64,000 nt of DNA, taken from NCBI GenBank assembly GCA_963770315.1, contig CAVYPC010000002.1:620001-684000 (forward strand), in the 5' to 3' direction. Below, one piece after another: positions 56,865-64,000 of this stretch. Made by a program: the position numbers and the translations under genes. The number at the start of each line of letters is the position of its first letter. Position 1 is the stretch's first letter. A model generated the notes under the pieces. That model was not told where the DNA came from, did not search any database, and saw only the letters and a program-made list of their open reading frames with translations. Origin of the DNA: VRUE01 sp963770315. Lineage in GTDB: Bacteria; Actinomycetota; Thermoleophilia; Solirubrobacterales; 70-9.

Positions 56865-57233
56865 ATGAAGCGGTTCGTCTACCTTGGGGAGTTTGCGCTG
56901 GCGGCTCTAGCCGGCGAGAAGAAGAGGGGCTCGGGGGCCGACCTCGCGAGCATGCTGATCGGCGCGATTCGCCTCTACTTGAATGACAAGGGCTCAGATC
57001 GGCCGGGATGGCCCTATCCCGGATTTCTCTCTGGGACAGGGAAGATCGTCGAGGTGAAGCTCGAGATCGACATCGAGCAGGATCTGTGGCGGGCGCTGGA
57101 GCGCGAGGCCGCCAGGCAGGGGGTCCTGGTGTCGCGATTGACCAGCCACGCGGCGCTCTACTACGTGGCCGAGTTGAGCGCCGGACGGCTCACTCAGCAT
57201 ATAGCCGGCGATCTGGAGAGCGAAGGAGCCTGA
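56865..57233 (+). CDS. Small helical protein, paralogue of 58657-59013
   Basis: A 122-residue protein with a helical N-terminus (FVYLGEFALAALAGEKKRGS, MLIGAIRLYLNDKG) and a C-terminal half, VKLEIDIEQDLWRALEREAA then VSRLTSHAALYYVAELSAG. That half matches the paralogue at 58657 (LEREAR, AAHAVLLYLAEL). It resembles ribbon-helix-helix-like or small regulatory proteins, but no family is certain. It ends 65 bp before the first structured repeat. Together with the paralogue it brackets the sigma-factor gene. Confidence 0.55.
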   Translation: MKRFVYLGEFALAALAGEKKRGSGADLASMLIGAIRLYLNDKGSDRPGWPYPGFLSGTGKIVEVKLEIDIEQDLWRALEREAARQGVLVSRLTSHAALYYVAELSAGRLTQHIAGDLESEGA

Positions 57234-57297
57234 GGCACACTCAGACCGGAGTACGGCGCCAGACGATCGACCCCACGACTTCTCGGCGGGCTAGGTA

Positions 57298-57439
57298 GGG
57301 ATGGCGGGTGCGCCTCTGCAGGAATTGACACCCAAGAGCGAAGCTCTTGGGTGAATTCGGTGCGCGGCTTCGCCGCGCAGAGACCGGATTGCATTGCCGC
57401 CGCTTCGCGACATTCCTGCAGAGGCGCACCCGCCATCCC
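57298..57439 (+). repeat. Structured repeat, copy A
   Basis: A 142-bp palindromic unit. The outer stem is a perfect 28 bp (57298-57325/57412-57439). Inside are hairpin P2 CCCAAGAGC-GAA-GCTCTTGGG, hairpin P3 GCGCGGC-TTC-GCCGCGC, then GATTGCAT and CGCTTCGCGACATT. Copy B (57550-57701) contains the same inner elements in inverted orientation but a different outer stem. The region between 57233 and 57725 has no convincing gene. Confidence 0.8.
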
Positions 57440-57549
57440 CACGAAGCACACCGAGCTTCGAGAAGCTCTGCCTCTGAGGCGCGCCTCGGCCTGAAGCTCG
57501 AGAACTCTGAGGCCGCGCTGCAATCTCGGCCATTCCGGGGGCGTGTCGA

Positions 57550-57701
57550 GGCAGAGAAGCCTGGCCGGTCCGCGGACGAATGTCGCGAAGCGGCCTATGC
57601 AATCTGGCGATAGCGCGGCCGTAGGCCGCGCCCATCATTCACCCCAAGAGCAAGGCTCTTGGGGTGTCAATTCGACCGCGGACCGGCCAGGCTTCTCTGC
57701 C
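57550..57701 (-). repeat. Structured repeat, copy B (inverted)
   Basis: A 152-bp unit. The outer stem is a perfect 26 bp (57550-57575/57676-57701), unrelated in sequence to copy A's stem, plus a CGAAT/ATTCG extension. Read on the minus strand the inner order matches copy A: AATTGACAC, P2 with 10-bp arms around CTT, TGAAT, P3 with 8-bp arms around TAC, GATTGCAT, GCCGCTTCGCGACATT. Confidence 0.8.
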
Positions 57702-57724
57702 CGCATAGGGTCCTGGAATCAACT

Positions 57725-58375
57725 CTAGGCGAAGGACGCGGCGACGACGGGTGCGGCACCGAGCGCTGCGAGGCTCGTCTGGAGCGTGCGCCGGCCTCGG
57801 TGATGGAGGCCGTGCACCGAGCTCTCGGTCTTGTCGAGGGTCGTCGCGATCTCGACCGGGGAGAGGCCCACGATGTGTCGCAGGACGAGCACTTCGCGCT
57901 GGTCCTCGGGCAGATCCTCGAGCGCCTCGCGCAGGGCCTGACTGCGATCGATGCCGACCTGGGCCTGGCCGGTGTCGGTGACCCGGACGTCCTCGGTTGG
58001 GATCGCACGCCGCGAGCGCATGTGGTCGAGCGCGGCGTTACGGGCGACGCGCAGGATCCAGGCGGTGAAGGGAACCTCTCGCTGCTCGTATTTTCCGATC
58101 GTCTTGATCAGCTTGGCAAACACGTTCTGGGTGATGTCTTCGGCCTCGTGCTGGTCGTGGACGACACTGTTCACGTACCGCTGCACGTCGGGTGCGTAAC
58201 GCAGGTAGAGAAAGTGCAGGCCCTCGGGGTCTCCGGCCTTGGCGTGCGCCACGGCGTCCTGAACCAAACGGCCGTCGGACTCCTCGGCGGTCCCCTCCAA
58301 CCGGAGCCGCCTCACTGTACGGCTGGGCAGTCCAATGGAACTTCCCTGGCTCGATTTCGGTTGAAGACTGGTCAC
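57725..58375 (-). CDS. ECF-type RNA polymerase sigma factor
   Basis: A 216-residue sigma-70-family protein. GTG58375 is preceded by GGAGGAAAA, so the longer frame back to 58543 is not needed. Region 2 is LHFLYLRYAPDVQRYVNSVV and EAEDITQNVFAKLIKTIGKY. Region 4 is LEDLPEDQREVLVLRHIVGL and SPVEIATTLDKTESSVHGLH with the DNA-recognition helix. No anti-sigma factor is adjacent. The two structured repeats lie at its 3' end and a paralogous small protein lies on each side. Target genes unknown. Confidence 0.85.
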   Translation of the reverse strand: MTSLQPKSSQGSSIGLPSRTVRRLRLEGTAEESDGRLVQDAVAHAKAGDPEGLHFLYLRYAPDVQRYVNSVVHDQHEAEDITQNVFAKLIKTIGKYEQREVPFTAWILRVARNAALDHMRSRRAIPTEDVRVTDTGQAQVGIDRSQALREALEDLPEDQREVLVLRHIVGLSPVEIATTLDKTESSVHGLHHRGRRTLQTSLAALGAAPVVAASFA

Positions 58376-58496
58376 TTTTCCTCCAGGCTGTTCGACTTGA
58401 TTGAGGCTGAGTGTCCGCCCTATGGGCCGGGCAGCTAGCCCAAAACGCGTAATCGCACTCCGCGATTTCCGCTGTGTTTTGCGAAAACGAGTGAGG

Positions 58497-58525
58497 AGCA
58501 TTGATGGCAATTGGTCCATTGTCAA
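58497..58525 (-). promoter_or_regulatory. Possible promoter of the sigma-factor gene
   Basis: On the minus strand, perfect TTGACA (58520-58525), 17-bp spacer and AATGCT (58497-58502). The -10 is weak. It would give a leader of about 115 nt. Confidence 0.35.
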
Positions 58526-58656
58526 TACCCGACATTCGTCCAAATTTCATTCTTGCTCTCAAGTACTAAAAAATGGAGGTCTGAACTTAGGAGGATTCTG
58601 GGCGAAGAAGTGAAAATCTTGCATCTCCGGGTAGTTCTTAACTTGGAAGGGCAACC

Positions 58657-59013
58657 GTGAAGCTCGTACTCGGCACATTCGCTTGCAGTGGAATCAAGGC
58701 CTTATTGGGTGTCGACACGGCTGCCGGCGTGCAGGCTGCGCTCCGCCATTACATGGAGAACAAGGGGTCCGCTGAGCGGAGAGCGGAAGCGTTCCCCCGC
58801 TCCCTCGGCGAGTCTTCAGTGGCCCTCTCGGGGGTCGGTCTAGGCTCGGGAGCCGATCTGGAGCTGACCATCGATCCGGAGATCCAGGCGGCGCTGGAGC
58901 GCGAGGCGCGAGAGTCCGACGGAGTCTCGGTTGAGCAGATCGCGGCCCACGCCGTGCTCCTCTACCTCGCCGAGCTGGATGTGGCTTCCGAGCACGAAGC
59001 CCTCTTGCGCTGA
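58657..59013 (+). CDS. Small helical protein, paralogue of 56865-57233
   Basis: A 118-residue protein, GTG start with GGAAGG upstream. The N-terminus (GIKALLGVDTAAGVQAALRH) resembles the paralogue's helical region. The C-terminus, LELTIDPEIQAALEREARES then VEQIAAHAVLLYLAELDVAS, aligns closely with it. The pair flanks the sigma factor and the two repeats. No known domain could be named; a compact DNA-binding or regulatory role is speculative. Confidence 0.55.
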   Translation: MKLVLGTFACSGIKALLGVDTAAGVQAALRHYMENKGSAERRAEAFPRSLGESSVALSGVGLGSGADLELTIDPEIQAALEREARESDGVSVEQIAAHAVLLYLAELDVASEHEALLR

Positions 59014-59050
59014 GGCCGGCAGCCTGCGCTGATACCGGAGTCCGAGCTGC

Positions 59051-60124
59051 TCAGCTTGCGGCCAGCTCGCGCTGACGGCTGGCGGCCAGTACTTCGTCGG
59101 CCGAGCGAACCGGGACGGGCTCGCCGCGCCCGTGCAGCGAGCGCTCCAGTGCCTCGAGGCCGAGCACGACCTCGAGCCCGAGGCGCGAGTTCGAGACGGG
59201 AGTGGTTCCCTCGAGAATGGCCGAGGCGAAATCCCTCAACTCCAGGCCGAGTGGCTCTGCCGCTTCGATCTGGGGGGCGACCATGTCGCCCGTGCGGTAG
59301 GTAAGGCGATACTCGCCGAAGTTGGCCGGTGGCTCGGCAAAATCCAACCCGCGGTCGTAGATCCGTACCGGGGCGTCGGCTGACGTGTCCTCGTACTGGA
59401 CCATTCGCTGGCTGCCGACGACCACCATCTGGCGCATCTTGCGCGGCGCCTGCCAGGAAACCTGGACATTTGCCTGGGCACCGCCCTCGAAGCGCAGGGT
59501 CAGGAAGGCCGTCTCGTGAACTCCCTCTTGGAAGACGCTGCGGCCGTTGGCGGTCACCTCGACCAGCGGGCGAGCGAGCCAGTGGAGCAGGATCGAGAGG
59601 TCGTGGGGCGCCAGGTCGAGCACCACACCATCCTGCTGGTAAAGGCCGAGGTTCATCCGCGACGAGGTGACGAAGTAGATCTCACCGAGCACGTCTTCCT
59701 CGATCAGGTTGCGGACCTTGTTCACCGAGGGGCTGTAGAGGAAGGTGTGTCCCGGCATCAGCACCAGTCCGAGCTCGTCGGCGAGCGCGATCAGCCGCGC
59801 GGCCTCGTCGGCGGTGCGCGCGAGCGGCTTCTCGACCAGTACGTGCTTGCCGGCTTCGAGGGCGCGACTGACGAGGCTGTAGTGAGTATGAGGCGGGGTC
59901 GCGATCGCCACGGCTTCCAAGTTGGGATCGGCCAAGGCGGTGTCGAGGTCGCGCTCGCAGCGAACTCCTGGATGCCGCTGGCGGAAGTCCTCCACGCGGC
60001 TCTCGTCGCGCTCGCAGAGGCCGTTGAGGCGGAACTCCGGTCGCTCGGCGACGTTGCGGACGATGTTGGGGCCCCAGTAGCCGTACCCGACGACCAGGGT
60101 CTCGATTGCGTGGTCGAGGTTCAT
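59051..60124 (-). CDS. Gfo/Idh/MocA-family oxidoreductase
   Basis: A 357-residue NAD(P)-dependent sugar oxidoreductase. ATG60124 is chosen because the Rossmann fold starts there: ETLVVGYGYWGPNIVRNVAE. The second motif AIATPPHTHYSLVSRALEAG leads to KHVLVEKPLARTADEAARLI with the catalytic-type Lys (EKP). The C-terminal beta-sheet domain has GVVLDLAPHDLSILLHWL. Family members oxidise UDP-sugars or inositols. It sits next to chain-length and ligase genes, so nucleotide-sugar modification for exopolysaccharide is likely. Specificity unknown. Confidence 0.88.
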   Translation of the reverse strand: MNLDHAIETLVVGYGYWGPNIVRNVAERPEFRLNGLCERDESRVEDFRQRHPGVRCERDLDTALADPNLEAVAIATPPHTHYSLVSRALEAGKHVLVEKPLARTADEAARLIALADELGLVLMPGHTFLYSPSVNKVRNLIEEDVLGEIYFVTSSRMNLGLYQQDGVVLDLAPHDLSILLHWLARPLVEVTANGRSVFQEGVHETAFLTLRFEGGAQANVQVSWQAPRKMRQMVVVGSQRMVQYEDTSADAPVRIYDRGLDFAEPPANFGEYRLTYRTGDMVAPQIEAAEPLGLELRDFASAILEGTTPVSNSRLGLEVVLGLEALERSLHGRGEPVPVRSADEVLAASRQRELAAS

Positions 60125-60302
60125 CAACCGATAAACGAGTCGTGGTTCGCGGACTTTCACCGCGGTGTGCGTAGAGAGGAGGAAAAACGGTGGACGGCCC
60201 AGCGAGCCGAGAGGGTGCTCTGAAAGCAGAAGTTCTCCGCGGGCCTGCCCGTTCTATTGAGACTGTCCGGCTACATCGTGGCTTGCTGACCGTGGAGACG
60301 AC

Positions 60303-61148
60303 TTGAACCTGATTCTCATCCTGAAGGAGCTGCGCCGCCGTCGGGCCCTCGTGGTCCTGTCGATCTTCCTCGCGGCCGCGGTATCGACCCTCGCGGTGTT
60401 TCAGGTGAGCTTCCTTCCACCGTCGATCTCCAAGCGCAACCACGTCGACGCTCAGGGTTCGATCGAACTCCTGGTCGACTCGGCCCGCTCGCCGATCGCA
60501 GATGCCCATCGCGACCTGACCGGCTTGACGGCGCGCGCCGGTGTGTTCGCGCGACTGATGACCGGCGGCAACGTGATCGGCCGCATTGCCAAGGCAAATG
60601 ACATCCCCGTCAAGCAGATCGAAGCCGCCGGTCCGGTGCCCTTTCCCGGCGAGGTCCCCGGCGCGGAACAGCCGCCGGCGCAGCCCCTTCCCTACGGCAT
60701 CGCCGTAACGCAGACCGAATCGCTGCCGATCCTCAGGGTCGTGACCCGCGCCCCGACGGTTCCCGAGGCCCTGTCCCTGGCGGCCGCGGCGCCGGCTGCG
60801 ATTCGAGCCGAGGTCGAGGCGATCCAGGCGCAGCAGGGCACGCCACCCGGAAAACGGGTCGAGTTCCGCGAGCTGGGGCCGGCCCAGGCGGCTCTCGTCG
60901 ACGATGCGATGGGCAAGAAGATCGCCCTGATCCTCTTCGTCGTCGTCCTGACGATCCTCATCCTGCTGATCCTGGGGATACCGCGGTTCGTGACCGCCTG
61001 GCGGGCGGTAGAGCCCGATGCACGCCCCCTTGGCCCTGGAGACGAAGCGGCGCAGGCCCCTGAGGTCCTGCACCTTCCCGCCGGCCGCGAAGGCGAAGTA
61101 GACGGCGGCGACCTCGAGGCGGCCCGGATCGGGCAGCGGGAACCCTGA
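60303..61148 (+). CDS. Wzz-like polysaccharide chain-length protein, first copy
   Basis: A 281-residue protein starting with TTG60303. GTGGAG lies upstream. It has two membrane helices: an N-terminal one (ALVVLSIFLAAAVSTLAVFQ) and one near residue 205 (IALILFVVVLTILILLILGI), enclosing an extracytoplasmic domain. This Wzz/polysaccharide co-polymerase layout controls glycan length. A cytoplasmic tail rich in Glu/Pro follows. No kinase domain is attached. It is paralogous to the next gene, from which it is separated by 16 bp. Confidence 0.75.
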   Translation: MNLILILKELRRRRALVVLSIFLAAAVSTLAVFQVSFLPPSISKRNHVDAQGSIELLVDSARSPIADAHRDLTGLTARAGVFARLMTGGNVIGRIAKANDIPVKQIEAAGPVPFPGEVPGAEQPPAQPLPYGIAVTQTESLPILRVVTRAPTVPEALSLAAAAPAAIRAEVEAIQAQQGTPPGKRVEFRELGPAQAALVDDAMGKKIALILFVVVLTILILLILGIPRFVTAWRAVEPDARPLGPGDEAAQAPEVLHLPAGREGEVDGGDLEAARIGQREP

Positions 61149-61164
61149 GCGCGGAATAGCGGCC

Positions 61165-62010
61165 ATGGAGCTGGCGCGAACCCTGAAGATCCTCTGGCAC
61201 CGGCGGCGTCTCCTCGTCCTCGGAGCGCTGATCGCGCTCGTCGCGGCGCTGCTCAGCGTCTACCAGGTGGGACTGTTTCCCCCGTCGATGAAGAGCCGCA
61301 CGAACGTCTTCGCGGCGGCATCCACCCAGATCCTCGTCGACACTCCGGGCTCGGCGTTTGCCGATCTCAACAGCGAGCTCGAACCGCTCGACGCAAGGGC
61401 CGGTGTCTTCGCCCGCTTCCTGGCCAGCCCGGTGGCGGTGGCCCTGATCGCCCGCGAAGCCAAGCTGCCCTTCGACGCGATCGAGGCGCGGGGGCCCTAC
61501 GACCTCAACCTGCCGCTGTCCCAGCAGGAACCGACCGCCGAGAAACGGAGCTCGCAGATCATCGGCGAGGGGGCTGTCTACCGGTTGCGGTTTGAAAACA
61601 ACCCCGCCCTGCCGATCGTCTCGGTCTTCGCCCAGGCGCCCACCCAGGACGAGGCTGTCGCTTTGGCGGCGGCGGCACCCGCCGCGCTTCGCACCTATAT
61701 AGACCGGTTGCAGACGCAGCAGCACACCCCGCCCGACAGCAGGGTGGAGATCCGCCAGCTCGGCAATGCGACCGGAGGCATCGTCAACAAGGGAGCGAGC
61801 TTGCAGATCGCCACCCTCGTCTTCATCGTCGTCTTGGTCGGCTGGTGCATGTTGCTGATCCCCGCGCAGACGATCGCGCGCGGCTGGCGGGAGGCCGGCG
61901 ATGTCGAGGATCCGCGCTCGAACGGCAGCGTGGGGAAGGGTGAGAACGGCCTCTCCCGAAATGGCGCCGGCGCCCTCCGTCCGCGCCCCGAACGCGAGCG
62001 GACCCGCTGA
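61165..62010 (+). CDS. Wzz-like polysaccharide chain-length protein, second copy
   Basis: A 281-residue protein with helices at ~15-35 (RLLVLGALIALVAALLSVYQ) and ~210-230 (ATLVFIVVLVGWCMLLIPAQ) and a similar outer domain (STQILVDTPGSAFADLNSEL, DARAGVFARFLASPVAVALI). The first copy has the matching segment TARAGVFARLMTGGNVIG. It ends with a short charged tail. Tandem paralogues suggest a heteromeric chain-length complex. The start of the following ligase-like gene lies 13 bp downstream, so it is probably one operon. Confidence 0.75.
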   Translation: MELARTLKILWHRRRLLVLGALIALVAALLSVYQVGLFPPSMKSRTNVFAAASTQILVDTPGSAFADLNSELEPLDARAGVFARFLASPVAVALIAREAKLPFDAIEARGPYDLNLPLSQQEPTAEKRSSQIIGEGAVYRLRFENNPALPIVSVFAQAPTQDEAVALAAAAPAALRTYIDRLQTQQHTPPDSRVEIRQLGNATGGIVNKGASLQIATLVFIVVLVGWCMLLIPAQTIARGWREAGDVEDPRSNGSVGKGENGLSRNGAGALRPRPERERTR

Positions 62011-62023
62011 GATGGAGGCAGAG

Positions 62024-63421
62024 ATGCCGCGGCGGGGCGACGCGGTGCCCACGGAGGACGCATGGCCCCACACCAGGCGGCCCCTGCCTTGGTTGATCGC
62101 GGGGTTCCTCGCGATGATCTTCCTCGTCCCCTTCGAAGCGATCCACTTCAAGGTGAATCTGCCCGTCGATGCCGACCTCGATCGCTTCTTCGTCGCGATG
62201 ATCGTCGCGACCTGGGCGATCGGCGGGCTGCTTGGCCGCGGGCAGCGGGTCAGGCAGTGGCGATCGCGCGGCTGGGCGGCCGGGATGATCGTCTTCGTGT
62301 TCGTCGCGATCGCCAGCATCGCCGTCAACGTCGGCCGGATAACCAACCTGGGCGAATGGGATGTCGCGCAGAAAAAGGTCGCCCTGCTGGTCGCCCTGGT
62401 GGCGATCTTCGCAATCGTCACCCTGACCCTGCGGGTGGTCGAGCTGCGCAGGTTCGGGGCCCTGATCGTGATCCTTGCGGTGCTCACCGCCATAGGCACC
62501 ACCTACGAGCAGAAAACCGGCTACAACGTCTTCTACGAAACGGCGACCACCGTGTTCTCGCCGGTGGCGACCGTCGATCCGGCGCCGACCGACGTCAACC
62601 CCGATCCGACTGCATCGGCGCGCCCGTTGATTACCGGGCCCACTGCGCACGCGCTCTCAGTCGCCTCGATCCTCGGTATGGCGCTGCCGTTTGCGGTGGT
62701 GCTGGCGGCGGTCGCGCCCGACGCGCGCCGCCGCATCCTCTGGGGCCTTGCCGCCTGCATGATCATCGTCGGCGCCCTGGTCACCCAGCGCAAATCGGGC
62801 GCGGTGGTGCCGGCCTTCGCTCTTCTCGCGCTGTTCGCGATGCGACCGCGCCAGTTCCTCCGCCTCGCACCCTTTGGCATCGTCGCGCTCGTCTTCGGGC
62901 TCCTGGCCTCCGGCGGCAGCTTCAGCTCCGTCCATGAGCTGAGCGGCGCTCAGAATCAGGACTCGACCCTCGGGCGCACCTCCGATTACCCGGCGGTCGT
63001 CCCCGATCTGCTCAGCAACCCGATCCTGGGGCGGGGGTACGGGACCCTCGATCCGGCGCGCGTCGACACCTACCGGATCTTCGACAACGAGTATCTCGGC
63101 GAGGTGTACCAGGTGGGCGCGCTCGGCCTGCTTGCCTTTCTGGCGCTGATCATCACGCCGCTGCTAGTGGTGCGCTCCGTATTGCGGTCCGACCATCCCT
63201 TGCGCGGCCCCCCGGCCCTGGCAGCCGGGGCTGGTTGTCTGGCGTTCGGGATCGCGGCGGCCCTCTACGACATCCTCAGCTTCTCGGAGGCGCCGTATCT
63301 GTTCCTCTTCATGGCGGCGATGTGCACCTGTGCCGCCTGCGTGGAAGTGCCCGCCGACAAGCGCGAATCCGTTCGCCGGCGGGCGGGTGCGGGGGCGGCC
63401 CCTCTACCAGCTAACGCCTGA
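62024..63421 (+). CDS. O-antigen ligase/polymerase-like membrane protein
   Basis: A ~465-residue multi-pass membrane protein. ATG62024 has GGAGG upstream at proper spacing; ATG62012 is an alternative. About 10-12 helices are visible, for example LIVILAVLTAIGTTYEQKTG. A periplasmic-type loop contains GRTSDYPAVVPDLLSNPILG and RGYGTLDPARVDTYRIFDNE, the Wzy/WaaL C-domain with the conserved NxGxG-like and DNEYL motifs. It should polymerise or ligate surface glycan. It follows two Wzz-like genes. A converging beta-helix gene overlaps its 3' end by 18 bp. Confidence 0.85.
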   Translation: MPRRGDAVPTEDAWPHTRRPLPWLIAGFLAMIFLVPFEAIHFKVNLPVDADLDRFFVAMIVATWAIGGLLGRGQRVRQWRSRGWAAGMIVFVFVAIASIAVNVGRITNLGEWDVAQKKVALLVALVAIFAIVTLTLRVVELRRFGALIVILAVLTAIGTTYEQKTGYNVFYETATTVFSPVATVDPAPTDVNPDPTASARPLITGPTAHALSVASILGMALPFAVVLAAVAPDARRRILWGLAACMIIVGALVTQRKSGAVVPAFALLALFAMRPRQFLRLAPFGIVALVFGLLASGGSFSSVHELSGAQNQDSTLGRTSDYPAVVPDLLSNPILGRGYGTLDPARVDTYRIFDNEYLGEVYQVGALGLLAFLALIITPLLVVRSVLRSDHPLRGPPALAAGAGCLAFGIAAALYDILSFSEAPYLFLFMAAMCTCAACVEVPADKRESVRRRAGAGAAPLPANA

Positions 63422-64000
63422 GGGCTTGCGGTAGCCGATCGCTTCCTGGCCTGCGGGGTTGCAGTTGGCCGAGGCGCAATTGCCCTGCGAGTCCAGCGTG
63501 ACCAGGGACGGCTGGCCCCAGAGGTTCGAGCTGAACGTCGCGATACTTGCCGAGCCGTTCTGCGCGAAACCGCCATCCGGGTCGACGGCGACGTTGCGTT
63601 CGATCACGTTGTTCGAGCCGCTCGTCGCAGCCCAGCGCAGGCCGGGGAAGCCGGTGTAGCCGAGCCCCAGGTTCGAGAAGGTGTTGCGGCGGATCGTTAT
63701 GTTCGACATCGTGGTGCCGCCGGTGCCCAAGCCGGTTATCTCGACCCGGCCCTCGGAGTCCGAGAAGAGGTTGTTTTCGATCAACAGCCCCCCCTGGTTG
63801 CCGTTTTCGTCGCCGTGGATGTAGAGCGTTCCGGAGGAGCCGTTCGGCTGCCCTTCGGTGTAGAAGCCCTCGTGGCTGATCCAGTTGTTAGTGATCTGCG
63901 TGTTGACGCCGTGGTTGATGATCTGCATCCCGTCGGAGTGTTCGTCCGAACCCGGGTTCTTGGCGACGTAGTCGATCCGGTTGCGGTCGATGACGACATC
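63404..64000 (-). CDS. Right-handed parallel beta-helix protein, partial
   Basis: Only the C-terminal ~198 residues are present; the gene runs off the window on the 5' side. Repeated strands with Asn ladders (NTQITNNWISHEGFYTE, LLIENNLFSDSEGRVEI, NITIRRNTFSNLGLGY, NNVIERNVAVDPDGGF) are typical of pectate-lyase-like beta-helices. The stretch HGVNTQITNN suits a polysaccharide lyase or surface glycan-binding protein. Its place at the edge of an exopolysaccharide cluster suggests glycan modification or cleavage. Catalytic residues are not visible in this part. Confidence 0.75.
   Translation of the reverse strand, partial: DVVIDRNRIDYVAKNPGSDEHSDGMQIINHGVNTQITNNWISHEGFYTEGQPNGSSGTLYIHGDENGNQGGLLIENNLFSDSEGRVEITGLGTGGTTMSNITIRRNTFSNLGLGYTGFPGLRWAATSGSNNVIERNVAVDPDGGFAQNGSASIATFSSNLWGQPSLVTLDSQGNCASANCNPAGQEAIGYRKPSGVSW

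Noticed and set aside
57291..57638. Small coding genes inside the structured-repeat region
   Set aside because: The frames follow palindrome arms, change frame between copies and lack ribosome-binding sites. Pairing, not coding, explains the conservation.
57298..57701. Integron attC sites or a retron RNA
   Set aside because: There are no attC R/L box sequences, no integron integrase, and no reverse transcriptase in the window. The two inverted copies with different outer stems fit neither model.

Overview
This 64 kb window is GC-rich bacterial chromosome, most likely from an actinobacterium of the Thermoleophilia/Solirubrobacterales type. That placement is an inference. It rests on base composition, the actinobacterial SOS box in front of lexA, a c-di-AMP riboswitch ahead of an RlpA-like wall protein, GTP-dependent PEP carboxykinase, several MMPL exporters, a mycobacteria-like thiolase/FabG4/MaoC/acyl-CoA dehydrogenase operon, and many leaderless promoters. 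No rRNA or other taxonomic marker is present.

Positions 1-8241 are a decayed accessory island dense in toxin-antitoxin modules. It holds the end of one VapC, a complete VapBC pair, an Xre-RES pair, a Phd-PIN pair, a 426-residue MerR-like protein whose C-terminus repeats the VapB tail, a frameshifted SIR2-like relic, and a broken tyrosine recombinase split by a 2.2 kb IS21-family element (istA/istB, 5000-7202). Positions 8242-13146 are a second, cleaner 4.85 kb integrative element inserted at the 3' end of a tRNA-Leu(GAG) gene. It is bounded by 55-bp direct repeats, has an apparently intact integrase, and carries HEPN-like, PIN-like and small unknown genes. The two elements look stacked at one attachment site.

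Positions 13.1-17.5 kb are core genes: tRNA-Leu, lexA with its SOS box, an SDR dehydrogenase, RNase P RNA with promoter and terminator, and the c-di-AMP riboswitch with its RlpA-like gene. From 17.5 to 49 kb come glnA, three MMPL exporters (one divergent from an HxlR regulator across a palindrome), a frameshifted DUF255 thioredoxin-domain gene, a GGDEF-EAL protein, an acyl-CoA synthetase, and a five-gene fatty-acid/steroid-type beta-oxidation operon. The same stretch holds a Fic protein, a translationally coupled sucC-sucD-ferredoxin operon, a secreted glycoside hydrolase, an O-antigen-ligase-like polymerase, pckG and a CitE-like lyase.

Positions 49-59 kb hold a secreted CAP protein, a 772-residue collagen-like surface protein, a PabC/formyltransferase pair, an acyl-CoA dehydrogenase with an SCP2-like partner, and an unusual locus. 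In that locus two paralogous small proteins flank an ECF-type sigma factor and two inverted copies of a structured repeat. The outer stems of the two copies differ in sequence but each is self-complementary. Positions 59-64 kb begin an exopolysaccharide cluster (Gfo/Idh/MocA oxidoreductase, two Wzz-like proteins, a Wzy/ligase-like protein and a beta-helix protein cut by the window end).

At least ten genes across the window share a TANNNT -10 box ending 6-8 nt before the start codon with no Shine-Dalgarno sequence, which predicts leaderless mRNAs. Many metabolic genes instead have strong Shine-Dalgarno sites or stop/start overlaps.
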